DNA of 64,000 nt from Pseudoxanthomonas sp. CF125 (GTDB lineage: Bacteria; Pseudomonadota; Gammaproteobacteria; Xanthomonadales; Xanthomonadaceae), in contig NZ_FNLD01000002.1 in NCBI RefSeq assembly GCF_900104085.1, positions 124,001-188,000 of the forward strand. The letters run 5' to 3'. The notes below the pieces were generated by a model. The model was not told the DNA's origin. It saw only the letters and a program-made list of their open reading frames with translations, and searched no databases. A program made the position numbers and the translations under genes. Each line of letters opens with the position of its first letter. Position 1 is the stretch's first letter. Shown piece after piece: positions 33,789-43,037 of this stretch.

Positions 33789-35864
33789 ATGACGAGCTAC
33801 GTGAAAAGATATCTGGCAGTGGCCCTGTTGGGGCTGTCCCTTGTCGCCAGCGCCAAACCGCCTGTCGCGTCCGCGCCGCTGCAGTTCCAGATCGCCGAAG
33901 GCCGCACGCTCAATGCGTTCTATCAGCAAGGTCCGGTGGCCGCGCATCTGTTGTTGAATTCCGGCACGCAACCGCGTGTGCTGGTGGCGTTTCCGGCCGG
34001 CAACAGCGGCGCCGGCATCTGGTTCGAACCATCCAGTACTCCGGTGCAGTGGAAGTTGGGCGAAGTGCGCCCCATGCAACAGATTCAGGCGAACAAACGC
34101 ATCCTGCATGGAATCGTGGCGACCGCCAGCGTCGATGCGCCGCTGGTGGTGCGCGATGCGGTACTGGGCAGCGTACGCATCCTGCGCGACTACCAGATCG
34201 AAGGCCGTTATCCGGCCGAAACCGCAACCGCGCCCGTCCGCAGAGGCAATACGCTTACCTGGTCGCGGCCGCGCTTGGATGGCGCGGCCGGCTATCTGAT
34301 TTCCATCGCCGTCGACAACGGAAGCCTGGGAGGCGGTGGCGATTCGGCGTGGACTTTCACCGGTTCCCGCGTCGGCGAGCCGATGCGCCTGCGCATCATC
34401 GCGCTGACTGGTGAAACTCCGCTGACGCCGCTGGGCGAAAACCGCTTGCTCAACGAGCATGCCGGCGCGGATCCACGCAGCCGGCAGGCGCTGGCCTTCC
34501 TGAGCTACGAGGAAAAATTCCTGGCCGGGTCCTGGCGTTTCGACACCTACTTCGGCCGCGACACCTTGATGTCGCTGCGCCTGCTGATGCCGGCGTTGCA
34601 GCCGGTGGCGATCGAGGATGGGCTGGCCTCGGTGCTGGAGCGGCTCAATGCGCAAGGCGAAGTGGCGCATGAGGAAGACATCGGCGAATTCGCCGTGCTG
34701 CGCCACCGCAAGCAGGGCGACCCGCCCAGCGATGCGCCGATCTACGACTACGCCATGATCGACGACGACTTCATGCTGGCGCCGGTGGCTGCGTCATATC
34801 TGCTCGACCAGGCCGATGGCCGCGCGCGGGCTGCCGCTTTCCTGGCGCGAAAACTGCCGTCGGGGGAAACGGTCGGCGCTGCGCTCGCACGCAATTTCGC
34901 CTTCGTCGCCGATTCGTCGCGTGCCTTCGCGGCCGCGCCGGAGCCGCGCAACCTGATGTCGATCAAGGCAGGCCGCAAGACCGGGCAATGGCGCGACAGC
35001 GAAGACGGTCTGGCCGATGGACGCTACCCGTACGATGTCAACGCAGTGTTCGTGCCTGCCGCGTTGAGCGCGATCGGACGCTTCCGCAATGAAGGACTGC
35101 TTGCGCCTTATGCGACGCCGGAACAAGCCAAGGCGCTATCGGCCGCGGCCGGCCGGGCCCAAGTGTGGTCGCGGCAGGTGCCGGCGCTTTTCCACGTGCG
35201 CTTGCCGGTAGCCGATGCTCGACGCCGCATGCAGGCTTATGCCGGCGCCCAGGGCGTCGATCCAGCACTTGCCCTGGCAAGTCTGCCGCCTGCGGGGCTC
35301 GACATCGTCGCCATCGCCCTGGACGGAAATGGCAAACCGATCCCGGTGCTGCATTCTGACGCCGGCTTTGCGCTGCTGCTGCAGGACCCGCCTGCAGCGC
35401 AGCTGGAATCGATGGTCGAAGCGATGCTGCGCCCGTTCCCTGCCGGCTTGCTGACCGATGCCGGACTGTTGGTCGCCAATCCCGCCTTCGCCGATGCCGA
35501 TATCCAACGCCGCTTCGGCCGCAACGCCTATCACGGCACGGTGGTGTGGTCGTGGCAGCAGGCCTTGTTGGCTGCCGGTCTGCAACGACAACTGCAACGC
35601 AAGGATCTGCCGGCCGCCACGCTGGTGCGGTTGCAATCGGCGCAGCGTCAGCTGTGGGCGGCGATCGGCAATACGCAAGCAATGCGCACTTCGGAACTGT
35701 GGTCGTGGACGTATGCCGATGGCCGTTACCAGCCGGCGCCGTTCGGCCAGAACAGCGGCGACGCCGACGAATCCAATGCCGCGCAATTGTGGAGCACGGT
35801 GTTCCTGGCGTTGTCGCCGCCAGCCGCAGCGTCCCCGCCCGACAAAGAGGACAAGCGCCCATGA
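33789..35864 (+). CDS. exported (alpha/alpha)6-barrel protein, glycogen-debranching-enzyme-like
   Basis: 691 residues. A signal peptide (MTSYVKRYLAVALLGLSLVASA) is followed by a beta-rich N-terminal region and a helical barrel from about residue 235. FDTYFGRDTLMSLRLLMPAL resembles the FGRDT motif of amylo-alpha-1,6-glucosidase (GDE) and GH15-like barrels. Acidic candidates lie in AHEEDIGEF, DYAMIDDDFM and WRDSEDGLADGRYPYDVNA. Probably a periplasmic or secreted alpha-glycosidase of no clearly known subfamily. It overlaps the esterase gene by 4 nt. Confidence 0.8.
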   Translation: MTSYVKRYLAVALLGLSLVASAKPPVASAPLQFQIAEGRTLNAFYQQGPVAAHLLLNSGTQPRVLVAFPAGNSGAGIWFEPSSTPVQWKLGEVRPMQQIQANKRILHGIVATASVDAPLVVRDAVLGSVRILRDYQIEGRYPAETATAPVRRGNTLTWSRPRLDGAAGYLISIAVDNGSLGGGGDSAWTFTGSRVGEPMRLRIIALTGETPLTPLGENRLLNEHAGADPRSRQALAFLSYEEKFLAGSWRFDTYFGRDTLMSLRLLMPALQPVAIEDGLASVLERLNAQGEVAHEEDIGEFAVLRHRKQGDPPSDAPIYDYAMIDDDFMLAPVAASYLLDQADGRARAAAFLARKLPSGETVGAALARNFAFVADSSRAFAAAPEPRNLMSIKAGRKTGQWRDSEDGLADGRYPYDVNAVFVPAALSAIGRFRNEGLLAPYATPEQAKALSAAAGRAQVWSRQVPALFHVRLPVADARRRMQAYAGAQGVDPALALASLPPAGLDIVAIALDGNGKPIPVLHSDAGFALLLQDPPAAQLESMVEAMLRPFPAGLLTDAGLLVANPAFADADIQRRFGRNAYHGTVVWSWQQALLAAGLQRQLQRKDLPAATLVRLQSAQRQLWAAIGNTQAMRTSELWSWTYADGRYQPAPFGQNSGDADESNAAQLWSTVFLALSPPAAASPPDKEDKRP

Positions 35865-36949
35865 ATACCCGGCTGGTTCGCATCGCGGCGGTAGCCGTCT
35901 TGCTCGCCGCGCAGGCGTCTTTGCACGCCCAGGACAAACCGGCCGACGAGGCCAGCACGACGGCGATGCCGGCCGCCTCTCTGCCTTACAGCCGTTTCGC
36001 CAGCCCGCAGGCGCGCGACAAGTTCGCGCAGCTGCTGGCGGAAACGCGCGAAGGCAAGGGTCCGAATCCCGCCGACCTCGCCGACCAGCGGCGTTTCTAC
36101 CAGCGCTACAACGACGAGCGATTGCGCGAGGTCGAGCGCATCTATCGCAGCCGCGTCCAATCCACCCGCATGGGCGGCGTGCCGGTGCAGGTGGTGGATC
36201 CGGAAGGCGGCGCCCGCGATGACAACGTGCACCGCGTACTGATCAATCTGCACGGCGGTGCTTTCATGTGGGGCGCGGGCAGCGGTGCGCTGGTCGAAGC
36301 GATTCCCATCGCTGCGGTCGCCGGCATGCGGGTGGTCGCCGTGGACTATCGGTTGGCGCCGGAACATACCTATCCGGCGGCGGTGGACGATGTGGAAGCG
36401 GTCTACCGCGAATTATTGAAAAGCTACCGTCCGGAGAACATCGGCATCTATGGTTGCTCGGCCGGCGGTGCGCTGACTGCGCAGGCGACCGCACGCCTCC
36501 TGCAGGCCGGCTTGCCGCGCCCCGGCGCCATCGGCACCTTCTGCGGCTCCGGCATGCCCTTTGGCGGCGATTCGGCCATCCTGGGCCAGTTGGCCGTGGG
36601 CGCGGCGCCGATGCCGGCCGATGGCGAGCTTCGCCTGCCCTACCTGCAGACAGCCAAAGCCGATGATCCTGTCGCTTATCCGGGACAGTCGCCGGAACTG
36701 CTGGCGCGGTTTCCGCCGACATTGCTGTTGGCCGGCGGCCGCGATTTCTCGGTGAGCGCGCTGACCACCATGCAGCGCCGTCTGCTGGCTGCCGGCGTCG
36801 ATGCGGAACTGGTGGTCTTCGACGGGTTGTGGCACGCCTTTTTCGTGTTCCCGGATCTGCCCGAGTCGAAGGAAGCCTATGGCCTGATCGCGCGCTTCTT
36901 CGATCGTCGGCTGGGTCGCACCGCGCTCGAAGGCGCCGTCGGCAACTAA
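35861..36949 (+). CDS. exported HSL-family (family IV) esterase
   Basis: 362 residues with a signal peptide ending SLHAQ. The alpha/beta-hydrolase core has the oxyanion motif HGGAF (131-135), nucleophile Ser200 in GCSAGG, Asp295 in GGRDFS and His325 in LWHAFF, plus DYRLAPEHTYPAA. It removes acyl groups from small esters. Translational coupling (ATGA) to the debranching-like gene suggests joint action on an acylated glucoside in the periplasm. That substrate is inference. Confidence 0.9.
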   Translation: MNTRLVRIAAVAVLLAAQASLHAQDKPADEASTTAMPAASLPYSRFASPQARDKFAQLLAETREGKGPNPADLADQRRFYQRYNDERLREVERIYRSRVQSTRMGGVPVQVVDPEGGARDDNVHRVLINLHGGAFMWGAGSGALVEAIPIAAVAGMRVVAVDYRLAPEHTYPAAVDDVEAVYRELLKSYRPENIGIYGCSAGGALTAQATARLLQAGLPRPGAIGTFCGSGMPFGGDSAILGQLAVGAAPMPADGELRLPYLQTAKADDPVAYPGQSPELLARFPPTLLLAGGRDFSVSALTTMQRRLLAAGVDAELVVFDGLWHAFFVFPDLPESKEAYGLIARFFDRRLGRTALEGAVGN

Positions 36950-36962
36950 TCCCCCCACCATT

Positions 36963-36989
36963 GTCATCTCTCGCTGCACTCGGGATGAC
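36963..36989. repeat. short REP-like unit
   Basis: GTCATCTCTCGCTGCACTCG continuing to GGGATGACA, with outer arms complementary (GTCATC/GATGAC). A single unit between the esterase and the YdcZ-like gene. Confidence 0.55.
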
Positions 36990-37048
36990 AGGGAGAACGG
37001 GATCGGCTCGCGTATCTTGTACGTCTTCGATAAAGCGAGGAGAGCAGG

Positions 37049-37504
37049 ATGAATGCGACAAGCGGTCTGGTCCTGGCGGTTTTCATCGGCATGCTGCTGC
37101 CGCTGCAGGCCCTGATCAATGCGGCGCTGGGAAGGCAGACCTTCGGCCCGGTGTTCGCCGCGCTGATGTCCTTCGCCGTGGGCACCGTCGTTCTGTCGGT
37201 GTGGTGGCTGTCTTCCCGGCCCGCGTTCGAAACATCGGCGCTGGCCAAAGTGCCGTGGTGGGCGTGGACCGGCGGCATGATCGGCGCGGTGTATGTGGCC
37301 GGCGCCACCTTGCTCATCCCGCGCATGGGTGCGGCGGCGCTTATCTGCGCGGTGGTGTTCGGGCAGGTGGTGGGATCGCTGGTGCTGGACCACTTCGGCG
37401 TGCTGCACACGCGTACGCCGATCGATCCGCTGCGCGTGGTGGGCGCGTTGCTGGTGGTCGCTGGCGCATTGCTGGTGGTGCGGCCCTGGCAGTCGGCCGC
37501 CTGA
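37049..37504 (+). CDS. YdcZ-type DMT family transporter
   Basis: 151-residue membrane protein with five predicted helices, matching the YdcZ (DUF606) half-size DMT family: GMLLPLQALINAALGRQTFGPVFAALMSFAVGT and IPRMGAAALICAVVFGQVVGSLVLDHFG. Such proteins work as dimers; the substrate is unknown. GAGGAGAGC upstream is a good ribosome-binding site. Not obviously part of the sugar locus. Confidence 0.9.
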   Translation: MNATSGLVLAVFIGMLLPLQALINAALGRQTFGPVFAALMSFAVGTVVLSVWWLSSRPAFETSALAKVPWWAWTGGMIGAVYVAGATLLIPRMGAAALICAVVFGQVVGSLVLDHFGVLHTRTPIDPLRVVGALLVVAGALLVVRPWQSAA

Positions 37505-37524
37505 TCGGCAGCAGATGGATAAAG

Positions 37525-37600
37525 GTGGGAGCGGCGTCCCGCCGCGAGCTCTTAGCCTGAACAGAAAAAGCAGGAGCTCGCGGCGGGACGCCGCTCCCAC
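37525..37600. repeat. near-perfect 27-bp inverted repeat pair
   Basis: GTGGGAGCGGCGTCCCGCCG (continuing CGAGCTC, 37525-37551) is complementary to GAGCTCGCGGCGGGACGCCG (continuing CTCCCAC, 37574-37600), around a 22-nt spacer. This is a separate REP family from the others in the window. Confidence 0.85.
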
Positions 37601-37709
37601 GTTAAAAAGCACATGTAGGCATGACCAACGGCCTCCCTGCCGAACGGCACGTTGGCAACCGTCCGCGAACTGGCATGCTGTTCCCCGTCCGACCACCCGG
37701 GAGACTCGC

Positions 37710-38459
37710 ATGCGCCGTACTTTCTGTTCGCTCGCCCTGCTGTCGCTGGCCGCCAGCGTCCAGGCCAAAGACGTCAGCTGCAATATCGAAAGCGACTACG
37801 ACCTCACCATCAACGACCAGAGCGTCATCCTGACCCGCGAAAGCGGCACGCCCAAATGGATCGTGATCCGTGGCGACAGGCTGTTCGTCGATGACCGCTG
37901 GGTCGCGCTGGGCAAGGAAGACCGCCAGCGTATCGCCGACTTCGACCGCGGCACTCGCGAGATCATGCCGCTGGCGCGCGAAATCGGCCGCGATGCCGCC
38001 AGCATCGCCTTCACCGCGCTGGGCGAAGTGGCCGCCGGTTTCAGCAACGATCCGGCCGATACCCGCGCCAAACTCGATCAGGCCCGCAAGAAGATCGACG
38101 CGCGCCTGGCGCGGTCGGTCACCGCCAACCGTTTCGACGGCCGCGATCTGGGCGAAGGCATCGGCCAGGCCGTGTCGGAGGTCGTGCCCCTGGTCATCGG
38201 CGACATCGTCGGCGGCGCGGTGCGGGCCGCCCTGAGCGGCGATACCCAGCGCCTGGAACAAATGGAAGGCCTGGACAAGCAGATCGAGGCGCGCATCGAG
38301 CCGCGCGCCAAGGAGCTGGAAGTGCGCGCGGAGCGGTTATGCACGAAGATGGAAGCGCTGGACCGGCTGGACAATGCGCTGGCGTATCGTCTACCGGGCG
38401 GCGCCGCGCTGGATCTGTTGCGTATGAAACCGGAAGCCGACCCGGGTTCTGAAAAATAG
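37710..38459 (+). CDS. exported DUF2884 (YggN-like) protein
   Basis: 249 residues with a signal peptide (MRRTFCSLALLSLAASVQAK). The DUF2884 pattern appears as CNIESDYDLTINDQSVILTR, then VIRGDRLFVDDRWV, a helical middle (DPADTRAKLDQARKKIDARL) and a C-terminal Cys-containing helix. Periplasmic, function unknown. It stands alone between a repeat pair and aceF. Confidence 0.88.
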   Translation: MRRTFCSLALLSLAASVQAKDVSCNIESDYDLTINDQSVILTRESGTPKWIVIRGDRLFVDDRWVALGKEDRQRIADFDRGTREIMPLAREIGRDAASIAFTALGEVAAGFSNDPADTRAKLDQARKKIDARLARSVTANRFDGRDLGEGIGQAVSEVVPLVIGDIVGGAVRAALSGDTQRLEQMEGLDKQIEARIEPRAKELEVRAERLCTKMEALDRLDNALAYRLPGGAALDLLRMKPEADPGSEK

Positions 38460-38588
38460 GGTTATTCGCCCGCGCGAGGGTTGCGGCAAGGCGCAGGGAA
38501 ACGAATTGTTCCAGTGAAAGGTTGGCGCATCGGGCATAGATGGCCACAATAGGGGTCCCCACACGATCTGATCACTGGAGTCTTCTGT

Positions 38589-40022
38589 ATGGCCGAACTC
38601 AAGGAAGCACGCGTTCCCGATATCGGCGATTACAGCGACGTGCCCGTCATCGAAGTCCTGGTCGCCGTCGGCGATACGGTGGTCAAGGACCAGGGCCTGG
38701 TCACGCTGGAGTCGGACAAGGCCACGCTGGAAGTGCCCGCGCCGTTCGCCGGGGTGGTGAAGGAACTCAAGGTCAAACTGGGCGATACGCTTTCCGAGGG
38801 TTCGGTGGTCGCCATGATCGAAGCGGCCGACGCGGCCGCTTCCAAGCCCGCCGCCGCGCCCGCGTCTGCGGCAAAAGCGGAAGTCGCGGCTTCCGAAACC
38901 GGCGCCAAGGTCGAACCGGCCGCCGTTGCCGCCCAGCCCGACAAGATCGCCCAGCGTGAAATCGCGCAGGAACAATCCGCTCCGGCCACGGCCGCCGCCC
39001 CGCAGGTGCTCGACAGCAGGCCCGGCATCGACCCCGAAGCCTCGCCGCCGCACAGCCCGCCGGTGGAATTCAACGCCGAAGCGGTGCTGCCGCAGAAAGT
39101 CCCGCACGCCAGCCCGTCGGTGCGCCTGTTCGCGCGCGAACTCGGCGTCGACCTGACCCAGGTCAAGGGCAGCGAACGCGCCGGCCGCATCAGCAAGGAA
39201 GACGTACAGAAATACGTGAAAGACGCGCTGGCCGGCGGCGCTGCCGCCTCCGCCGCGCCCGTTGCCGGTGGCGGCGGCAATGGCCTCAACCTGCTGCCCT
39301 GGCCCAAGGTCGACTTCGCCAAATTCGGCGAGATCGAAGTCAAGCCGCTGTCGCGCATCAAGAAGATCTCCGGCGCCAACCTGGCGCGCAACTGGGCCAT
39401 GATCCCGCACGTCACCCAGCACGACCACGCCGATATCACCGAGCTGGAAGAACTGCGCGTGCTGCTCAACAAGGAGAACGAGAAGGCCGGCATCAAGCTG
39501 ACCATGCTCGTCTTCATCATGAAGGCGGTTGTCGCCGGCCTGAAGAAATATCCCGATTTCAACGCCTCGCTGGATGCCAGCGGCGAGAACCTCACCCTGA
39601 AGAAATATTTCCACATCGGTTTCGCCGCCGACACGCCCAACGGGCTGGTGGTGCCGGTGATCCGCGACGTGGACAAGAAGGGTCTGGCCGAACTGGCCAA
39701 GGAAATGTCCGAACTCGCCGGCAAGGCGCGCGATGGCAAGCTGGGCCCGGCGGAAATGTCCGGCGGCTGCTTCTCGATCAGTTCGCTGGGCGGCATCGGC
39801 GGCACCGCGTTCACGCCGATTGTGAATGCGCCGGAAGTGGCGATCCTGGGCGTTTCCAAATCCTCGATCCAACCGGTCTGGGACGGCAAGGCCTTCCAGC
39901 CGCGCCTGCAGCTGCCGCTGTCGCTGAGCTACGACCACCGCGTCATCGACGGCGCCTCCGCCGCACGCTTCACCGCGTACCTGGCCCAACTGCTGGGCGA
40001 CATGCGCCGCGTGCTGCTCTGA
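38589..40022 (+). CDS. aceF: dihydrolipoyllysine acetyltransferase, pyruvate dehydrogenase E2
   Basis: 477 residues. A single lipoyl domain (lipoyl Lys44 in LESDKATLEVP) is followed by an Ala/Pro-rich linker, a peripheral-subunit-binding domain (HASPSVRLFARELGV, about residues 176-215) and a catalytic domain with His450 in SYDHRVIDGA. It transfers acetyl groups to CoA in the pyruvate dehydrogenase complex. CTGGAG upstream of the ATG. aceE is not in the window; lpd follows after a 75-nt gap containing a REP pair. Confidence 0.95.
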   Translation: MAELKEARVPDIGDYSDVPVIEVLVAVGDTVVKDQGLVTLESDKATLEVPAPFAGVVKELKVKLGDTLSEGSVVAMIEAADAAASKPAAAPASAAKAEVAASETGAKVEPAAVAAQPDKIAQREIAQEQSAPATAAAPQVLDSRPGIDPEASPPHSPPVEFNAEAVLPQKVPHASPSVRLFARELGVDLTQVKGSERAGRISKEDVQKYVKDALAGGAAASAAPVAGGGGNGLNLLPWPKVDFAKFGEIEVKPLSRIKKISGANLARNWAMIPHVTQHDHADITELEELRVLLNKENEKAGIKLTMLVFIMKAVVAGLKKYPDFNASLDASGENLTLKKYFHIGFAADTPNGLVVPVIRDVDKKGLAELAKEMSELAGKARDGKLGPAEMSGGCFSISSLGGIGGTAFTPIVNAPEVAILGVSKSSIQPVWDGKAFQPRLQLPLSLSYDHRVIDGASAARFTAYLAQLLGDMRRVLL

Positions 40023-40027
40023 ATTTC

Positions 40028-40083
40028 GTAGGGCGGGCATTGCCCGCCGTCGCCATTCCCGGCGGGCAATGCCCGCCCTGCGT
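40028..40083. repeat. REP pair, GTAGGGCGGGCATTGCCCGCC family
   Basis: GTAGGGCGGGCATTGCCCGC and GGCGGGCAATGCCCGCCCTG are inverted copies filling the aceF-lpd gap. The same family lies at 48048-48118, 50568-50628 and 51136-51207. Confidence 0.85.
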
Positions 40084-40097
40084 TCGAGAATTTCCAG

Positions 40098-41909
40098 ATG
40101 CCCAATACCGTTGAAATCAAAGTCCCCGACATCGGCGATTACACCGATGTGCCGGTCATCGAAATCCTGGTCGCCGTCGGCGACACGGTGAAGAAAGACC
40201 AAGGCCTGGTCACGCTGGAATCGGACAAGGCCACGCTGGAAGTGCCTTCGTCCGCTGCCGGCGTGGTGAAGGAATTGAAAGTGAAACTCGGCGATACGCT
40301 GTCCGAAGGCAGCGTGGTCGCTATCCTGGAAGCCGAAGGCGCCGCCGCAAGCGCACCGGCCGCCGCCTCGCCGGCGAAAGCCGCTGCCGAACCGGCCAAG
40401 CCCCCGGTGACGCCATCGCCTGCCGCTCCTGCCGCAGCACCGGCGCCCAAAGCCGCGCAAGGCACCGGCAAGACGGCGGATATCGAATGCCGCATGGTCG
40501 TACTCGGGTCCGGCCCCGGCGGTTATACCGCCGCGTTCCGCGCCGCCGACATCGGCCTGGATACGGTTATGATCGAGCGCTATTCCAGCCTGGGCGGCGT
40601 CTGCCTCAACGTCGGCTGCATTCCGTCCAAAGCCTTGCTGCATGCCGCCGCGCTGATCGAGGAAGCCGCACACTCGGCCGACATCGGCGTGGAATTCGGC
40701 CCGCCCAAGATCGACCTGGACAAGCTGCGCACGTTCAAGGACTCCAAGGTGGTCGGCCAGTTCACCAAGGGCCTGGCCGGCATGGCCAAGCAGCGCAAGG
40801 TACGCGTCGTGCAAGGCGTGGCTTCGTTCGTGTCGCCCAATGAATTGGAAATCGTCGGCGAAGACGGCAAGACCCAGCTGCTGCGTTTCGAACAATGCAT
40901 CATCGCCGCCGGTTCGCAGGCGGTGAAGCTGCCCGCCTTCCCCTGGGACGATCCGCGGGTGATGGATTCCACCGATGCGCTGCAGATCGCCGACGTGCCG
41001 AAACAACTGCTGGTCGTCGGCGGCGGCATCATCGGCCTGGAGATGGCTACCGTCTACCGCGCACTGGGCAGCCAGGTGACCGTGGTGGAGTTCATGGACC
41101 AGCTGATGCCGGGCGCCGACAAGGATCTGGTCAAGCCGCTGGCCGACCGTTTGAAGAAGCAGGGCGTCGCCATCCATCTCAAGACCAAGGCGACCAAGGT
41201 GGAGGCCTCGAAGAAAGGCATCAGCGTGGCCTTCGAGGGCGCCGCCGAAGGCCAGCCTGCCGAGCTCCAGACCACCATCTACGACCGCGTGCTGGTCGCG
41301 GTGGGCCGTTCGCCCAACGGCAACAAGATCGGCGCCGACAAGGCGGGCGTCACCGTGACCGACCGCGGCTTCATTCCCGTGGATCGGCAGATGCGTACCA
41401 ACGTGCCGCACATCTTCGCCATCGGCGACATCGTCGGCAACCCGATGCTGGCGCACAAGGCCACCCACGAGGGCAAGCTGGCCGCTGAAGTGGCGGCCGG
41501 CGAAAAGAAGGAATGGGTGGCGCGGGTGATCCCGTCGGTGGCCTACACCGATCCGGAAATCGCCTGGGTGGGCGTCACCGAAACCGAGGCCAAGGCCAAG
41601 GGCCTGAAGGTCGGCGTGGGCAAGTTCCCGTGGGTCGCTTCGGCGCGCGCGGTGGGCATCGGCCGCGGCGAAGGTTTCACCAAGCTGGTGTTCGACGAGG
41701 AAACCCACCGCATCATCGGCGGCGCCATTGTCGGCGTGCACGCGGGAGATCTGATCACGGAAATTTCGCTGGCCATAGAGATGGGCGCCGAAGCTGCCGA
41801 CATCGGCCACACCATCCATCCGCACCCGACGCTGAGCGAATCTGTGGGGATGGCGGCGGAGGTGTTCGACGGCACCATCACCGATCTGTATATCCCGAAG
41901 AAGAAATAG
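40098..41909 (+). CDS. lpdA: dihydrolipoyl dehydrogenase with N-terminal lipoyl domain
   Basis: 603 residues, longer than the usual 470, because a lipoyl domain (Lys44 in LESDKATLEVP) and an Ala/Pro linker precede the flavoprotein part. The FAD motif GSGPGGYTAAFRAAD, redox cysteines Cys169/Cys174 (GGVCLNVGCIPSK), NAD motif VVGGGIIGLEMATVY and catalytic HPHPTLSE are intact. It reoxidises dihydrolipoamide for the pyruvate (and perhaps oxoglutarate) dehydrogenase complex. The lipoyl domain is nearly the same as that of AceF upstream. Confidence 0.96.
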   Translation: MPNTVEIKVPDIGDYTDVPVIEILVAVGDTVKKDQGLVTLESDKATLEVPSSAAGVVKELKVKLGDTLSEGSVVAILEAEGAAASAPAAASPAKAAAEPAKPPVTPSPAAPAAAPAPKAAQGTGKTADIECRMVVLGSGPGGYTAAFRAADIGLDTVMIERYSSLGGVCLNVGCIPSKALLHAAALIEEAAHSADIGVEFGPPKIDLDKLRTFKDSKVVGQFTKGLAGMAKQRKVRVVQGVASFVSPNELEIVGEDGKTQLLRFEQCIIAAGSQAVKLPAFPWDDPRVMDSTDALQIADVPKQLLVVGGGIIGLEMATVYRALGSQVTVVEFMDQLMPGADKDLVKPLADRLKKQGVAIHLKTKATKVEASKKGISVAFEGAAEGQPAELQTTIYDRVLVAVGRSPNGNKIGADKAGVTVTDRGFIPVDRQMRTNVPHIFAIGDIVGNPMLAHKATHEGKLAAEVAAGEKKEWVARVIPSVAYTDPEIAWVGVTETEAKAKGLKVGVGKFPWVASARAVGIGRGEGFTKLVFDEETHRIIGGAIVGVHAGDLITEISLAIEMGAEAADIGHTIHPHPTLSESVGMAAEVFDGTITDLYIPKKK

Positions 41910-41928
41910 TCATCCGGCAGGAGCAGCG

Positions 41929-41996
41929 CGTAGGAGCGACGTAAGTCGCGATGAAGGGTGCGCAAACTCGTTTCGCGACTTGCGTCGCTCCTACGG
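41929..41996. repeat. REP pair, GTAGGAGCGACGTAAGTCGC family
   Basis: CGTAGGAGCGACGTAAGTCG (41929) faces TCGCGACTTGCGTCGCTCCT (ending 41996), the same REPIN-like unit as at 13671 and around the RAYT gene. It lies between the convergent lpdA and outer-membrane-protein genes. Confidence 0.9.
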
Positions 41997-42045
41997 CGCC
42001 TTCTGTACCCTCTCCCGCATGCAGAAGAGGGTCATACGTTGCGGC

Positions 42046-42855
42046 TCAAAACGCCAGCGTCACCCCTGCGATCGGCCCTTTGAATCTCTGGTCCAATCCC
42101 AGCGACCCATCGCTGCCCTCCCGGGTCGCGTCCAGCTTGAACCAGTCGTAGCCGGCGAAGAGGCCCAGGTTCTCGGTGAGCCGGTATTCCACCAGCGCGT
42201 TGGCGCGGCTGATGCTGCCTTTGTAGTCGCCGAAGTCGCCCCAGTCCGCATCCAGGTACTGTCCCTGGAAATTGACCAGCCATTTCTCGCCGGGAGTGAA
42301 GGTCACGCGCGCGCCGACCACCGGCGCGTAACCGTCTTCGCTGGAGCTGTCGTCGTAGACGTCCTCGCCGGCCTCGGCATGCAGCCGGCCTTCCAGCTTC
42401 GCCCACTCGGCGCCGATCTGCAGGCCCACGCTGACGCTGTCGGTATCGACCACCGAATAGTCGTACATGAGGCTGGCCAGCTGGAACTCCGTTTCGGCAC
42501 GGGCAAAACTGCCTGCCGGAATGGTCACGTCATCGAACGACAAATCCTCATCGAGGCTCGCTTCGCGATCCTTGTCGTATTTGAAGTAGTCGAACACCAG
42601 CCTGCTGCGTTCGCCGAAGCGGAAAACGCCGTCGATGCGCGGAACGATTTCGTTGCCGCCGAAGTCGAAATCCTGCGAGTAACGCTGTTCGGTGCCGTTG
42701 AAAACGGTATTGGCGGTGAGTTCGCTTTGCGCGTCCACATCCATGCCGCCGAGTCTCAGGGTGAAGCGGTCGTCATCGTCGGCGGCGCGCGCGCAAGGCG
42801 CGGCGACCGCCGAGGCCAGCGCGGCCGCGATCGTCAAGGGAACCAGATATTTCAT
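42046..42855 (-). CDS. outer-membrane beta-barrel protein
   Basis: 269 residues with a signal peptide ending APCARA. Repeated amphipathic strands (RSRLVFDYFKYDKDREAS, FARAETEFQLASLMYDYSVV, WLVNFQGQYLDADWGDFGDY, NLGLFAGYDWFKLDA) and the C-terminal IAGVTLAF indicate a roughly 12-strand barrel ending in Phe. No specific family is recognised. Expressed alone, convergent with lpdA. Function unknown; a passive channel or structural porin-like role is possible. Confidence 0.8.
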   Translation of the reverse strand: MKYLVPLTIAAALASAVAAPCARAADDDDRFTLRLGGMDVDAQSELTANTVFNGTEQRYSQDFDFGGNEIVPRIDGVFRFGERSRLVFDYFKYDKDREASLDEDLSFDDVTIPAGSFARAETEFQLASLMYDYSVVDTDSVSVGLQIGAEWAKLEGRLHAEAGEDVYDDSSSEDGYAPVVGARVTFTPGEKWLVNFQGQYLDADWGDFGDYKGSISRANALVEYRLTENLGLFAGYDWFKLDATREGSDGSLGLDQRFKGPIAGVTLAF

Positions 42856-43037
42856 TCTGTCGTCTCCGTGGGGGAGGGGAAGGTCGGCAACGAAGATCCG
42901 TTGCCTGCGACCACCCTAAAAACCCGCTCGTCGACAGCTTGTTAATACCGGCGCGATCAAGCGCCCGGGAGTCCGTTTTTCCGACCCGTGTCACGCCGCA
43001 GCCGCAATGCCGCAAGCTGAGTTCCAGGCGGCTCCGT

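Noticed and set aside
38391-41825. Open 1144-codon minus-strand frame across aceF-lpd
   Set aside because: Shadow of two certain genes and their repeats; Gly/His/Arg-rich translation typical of antisense GC-rich frames.
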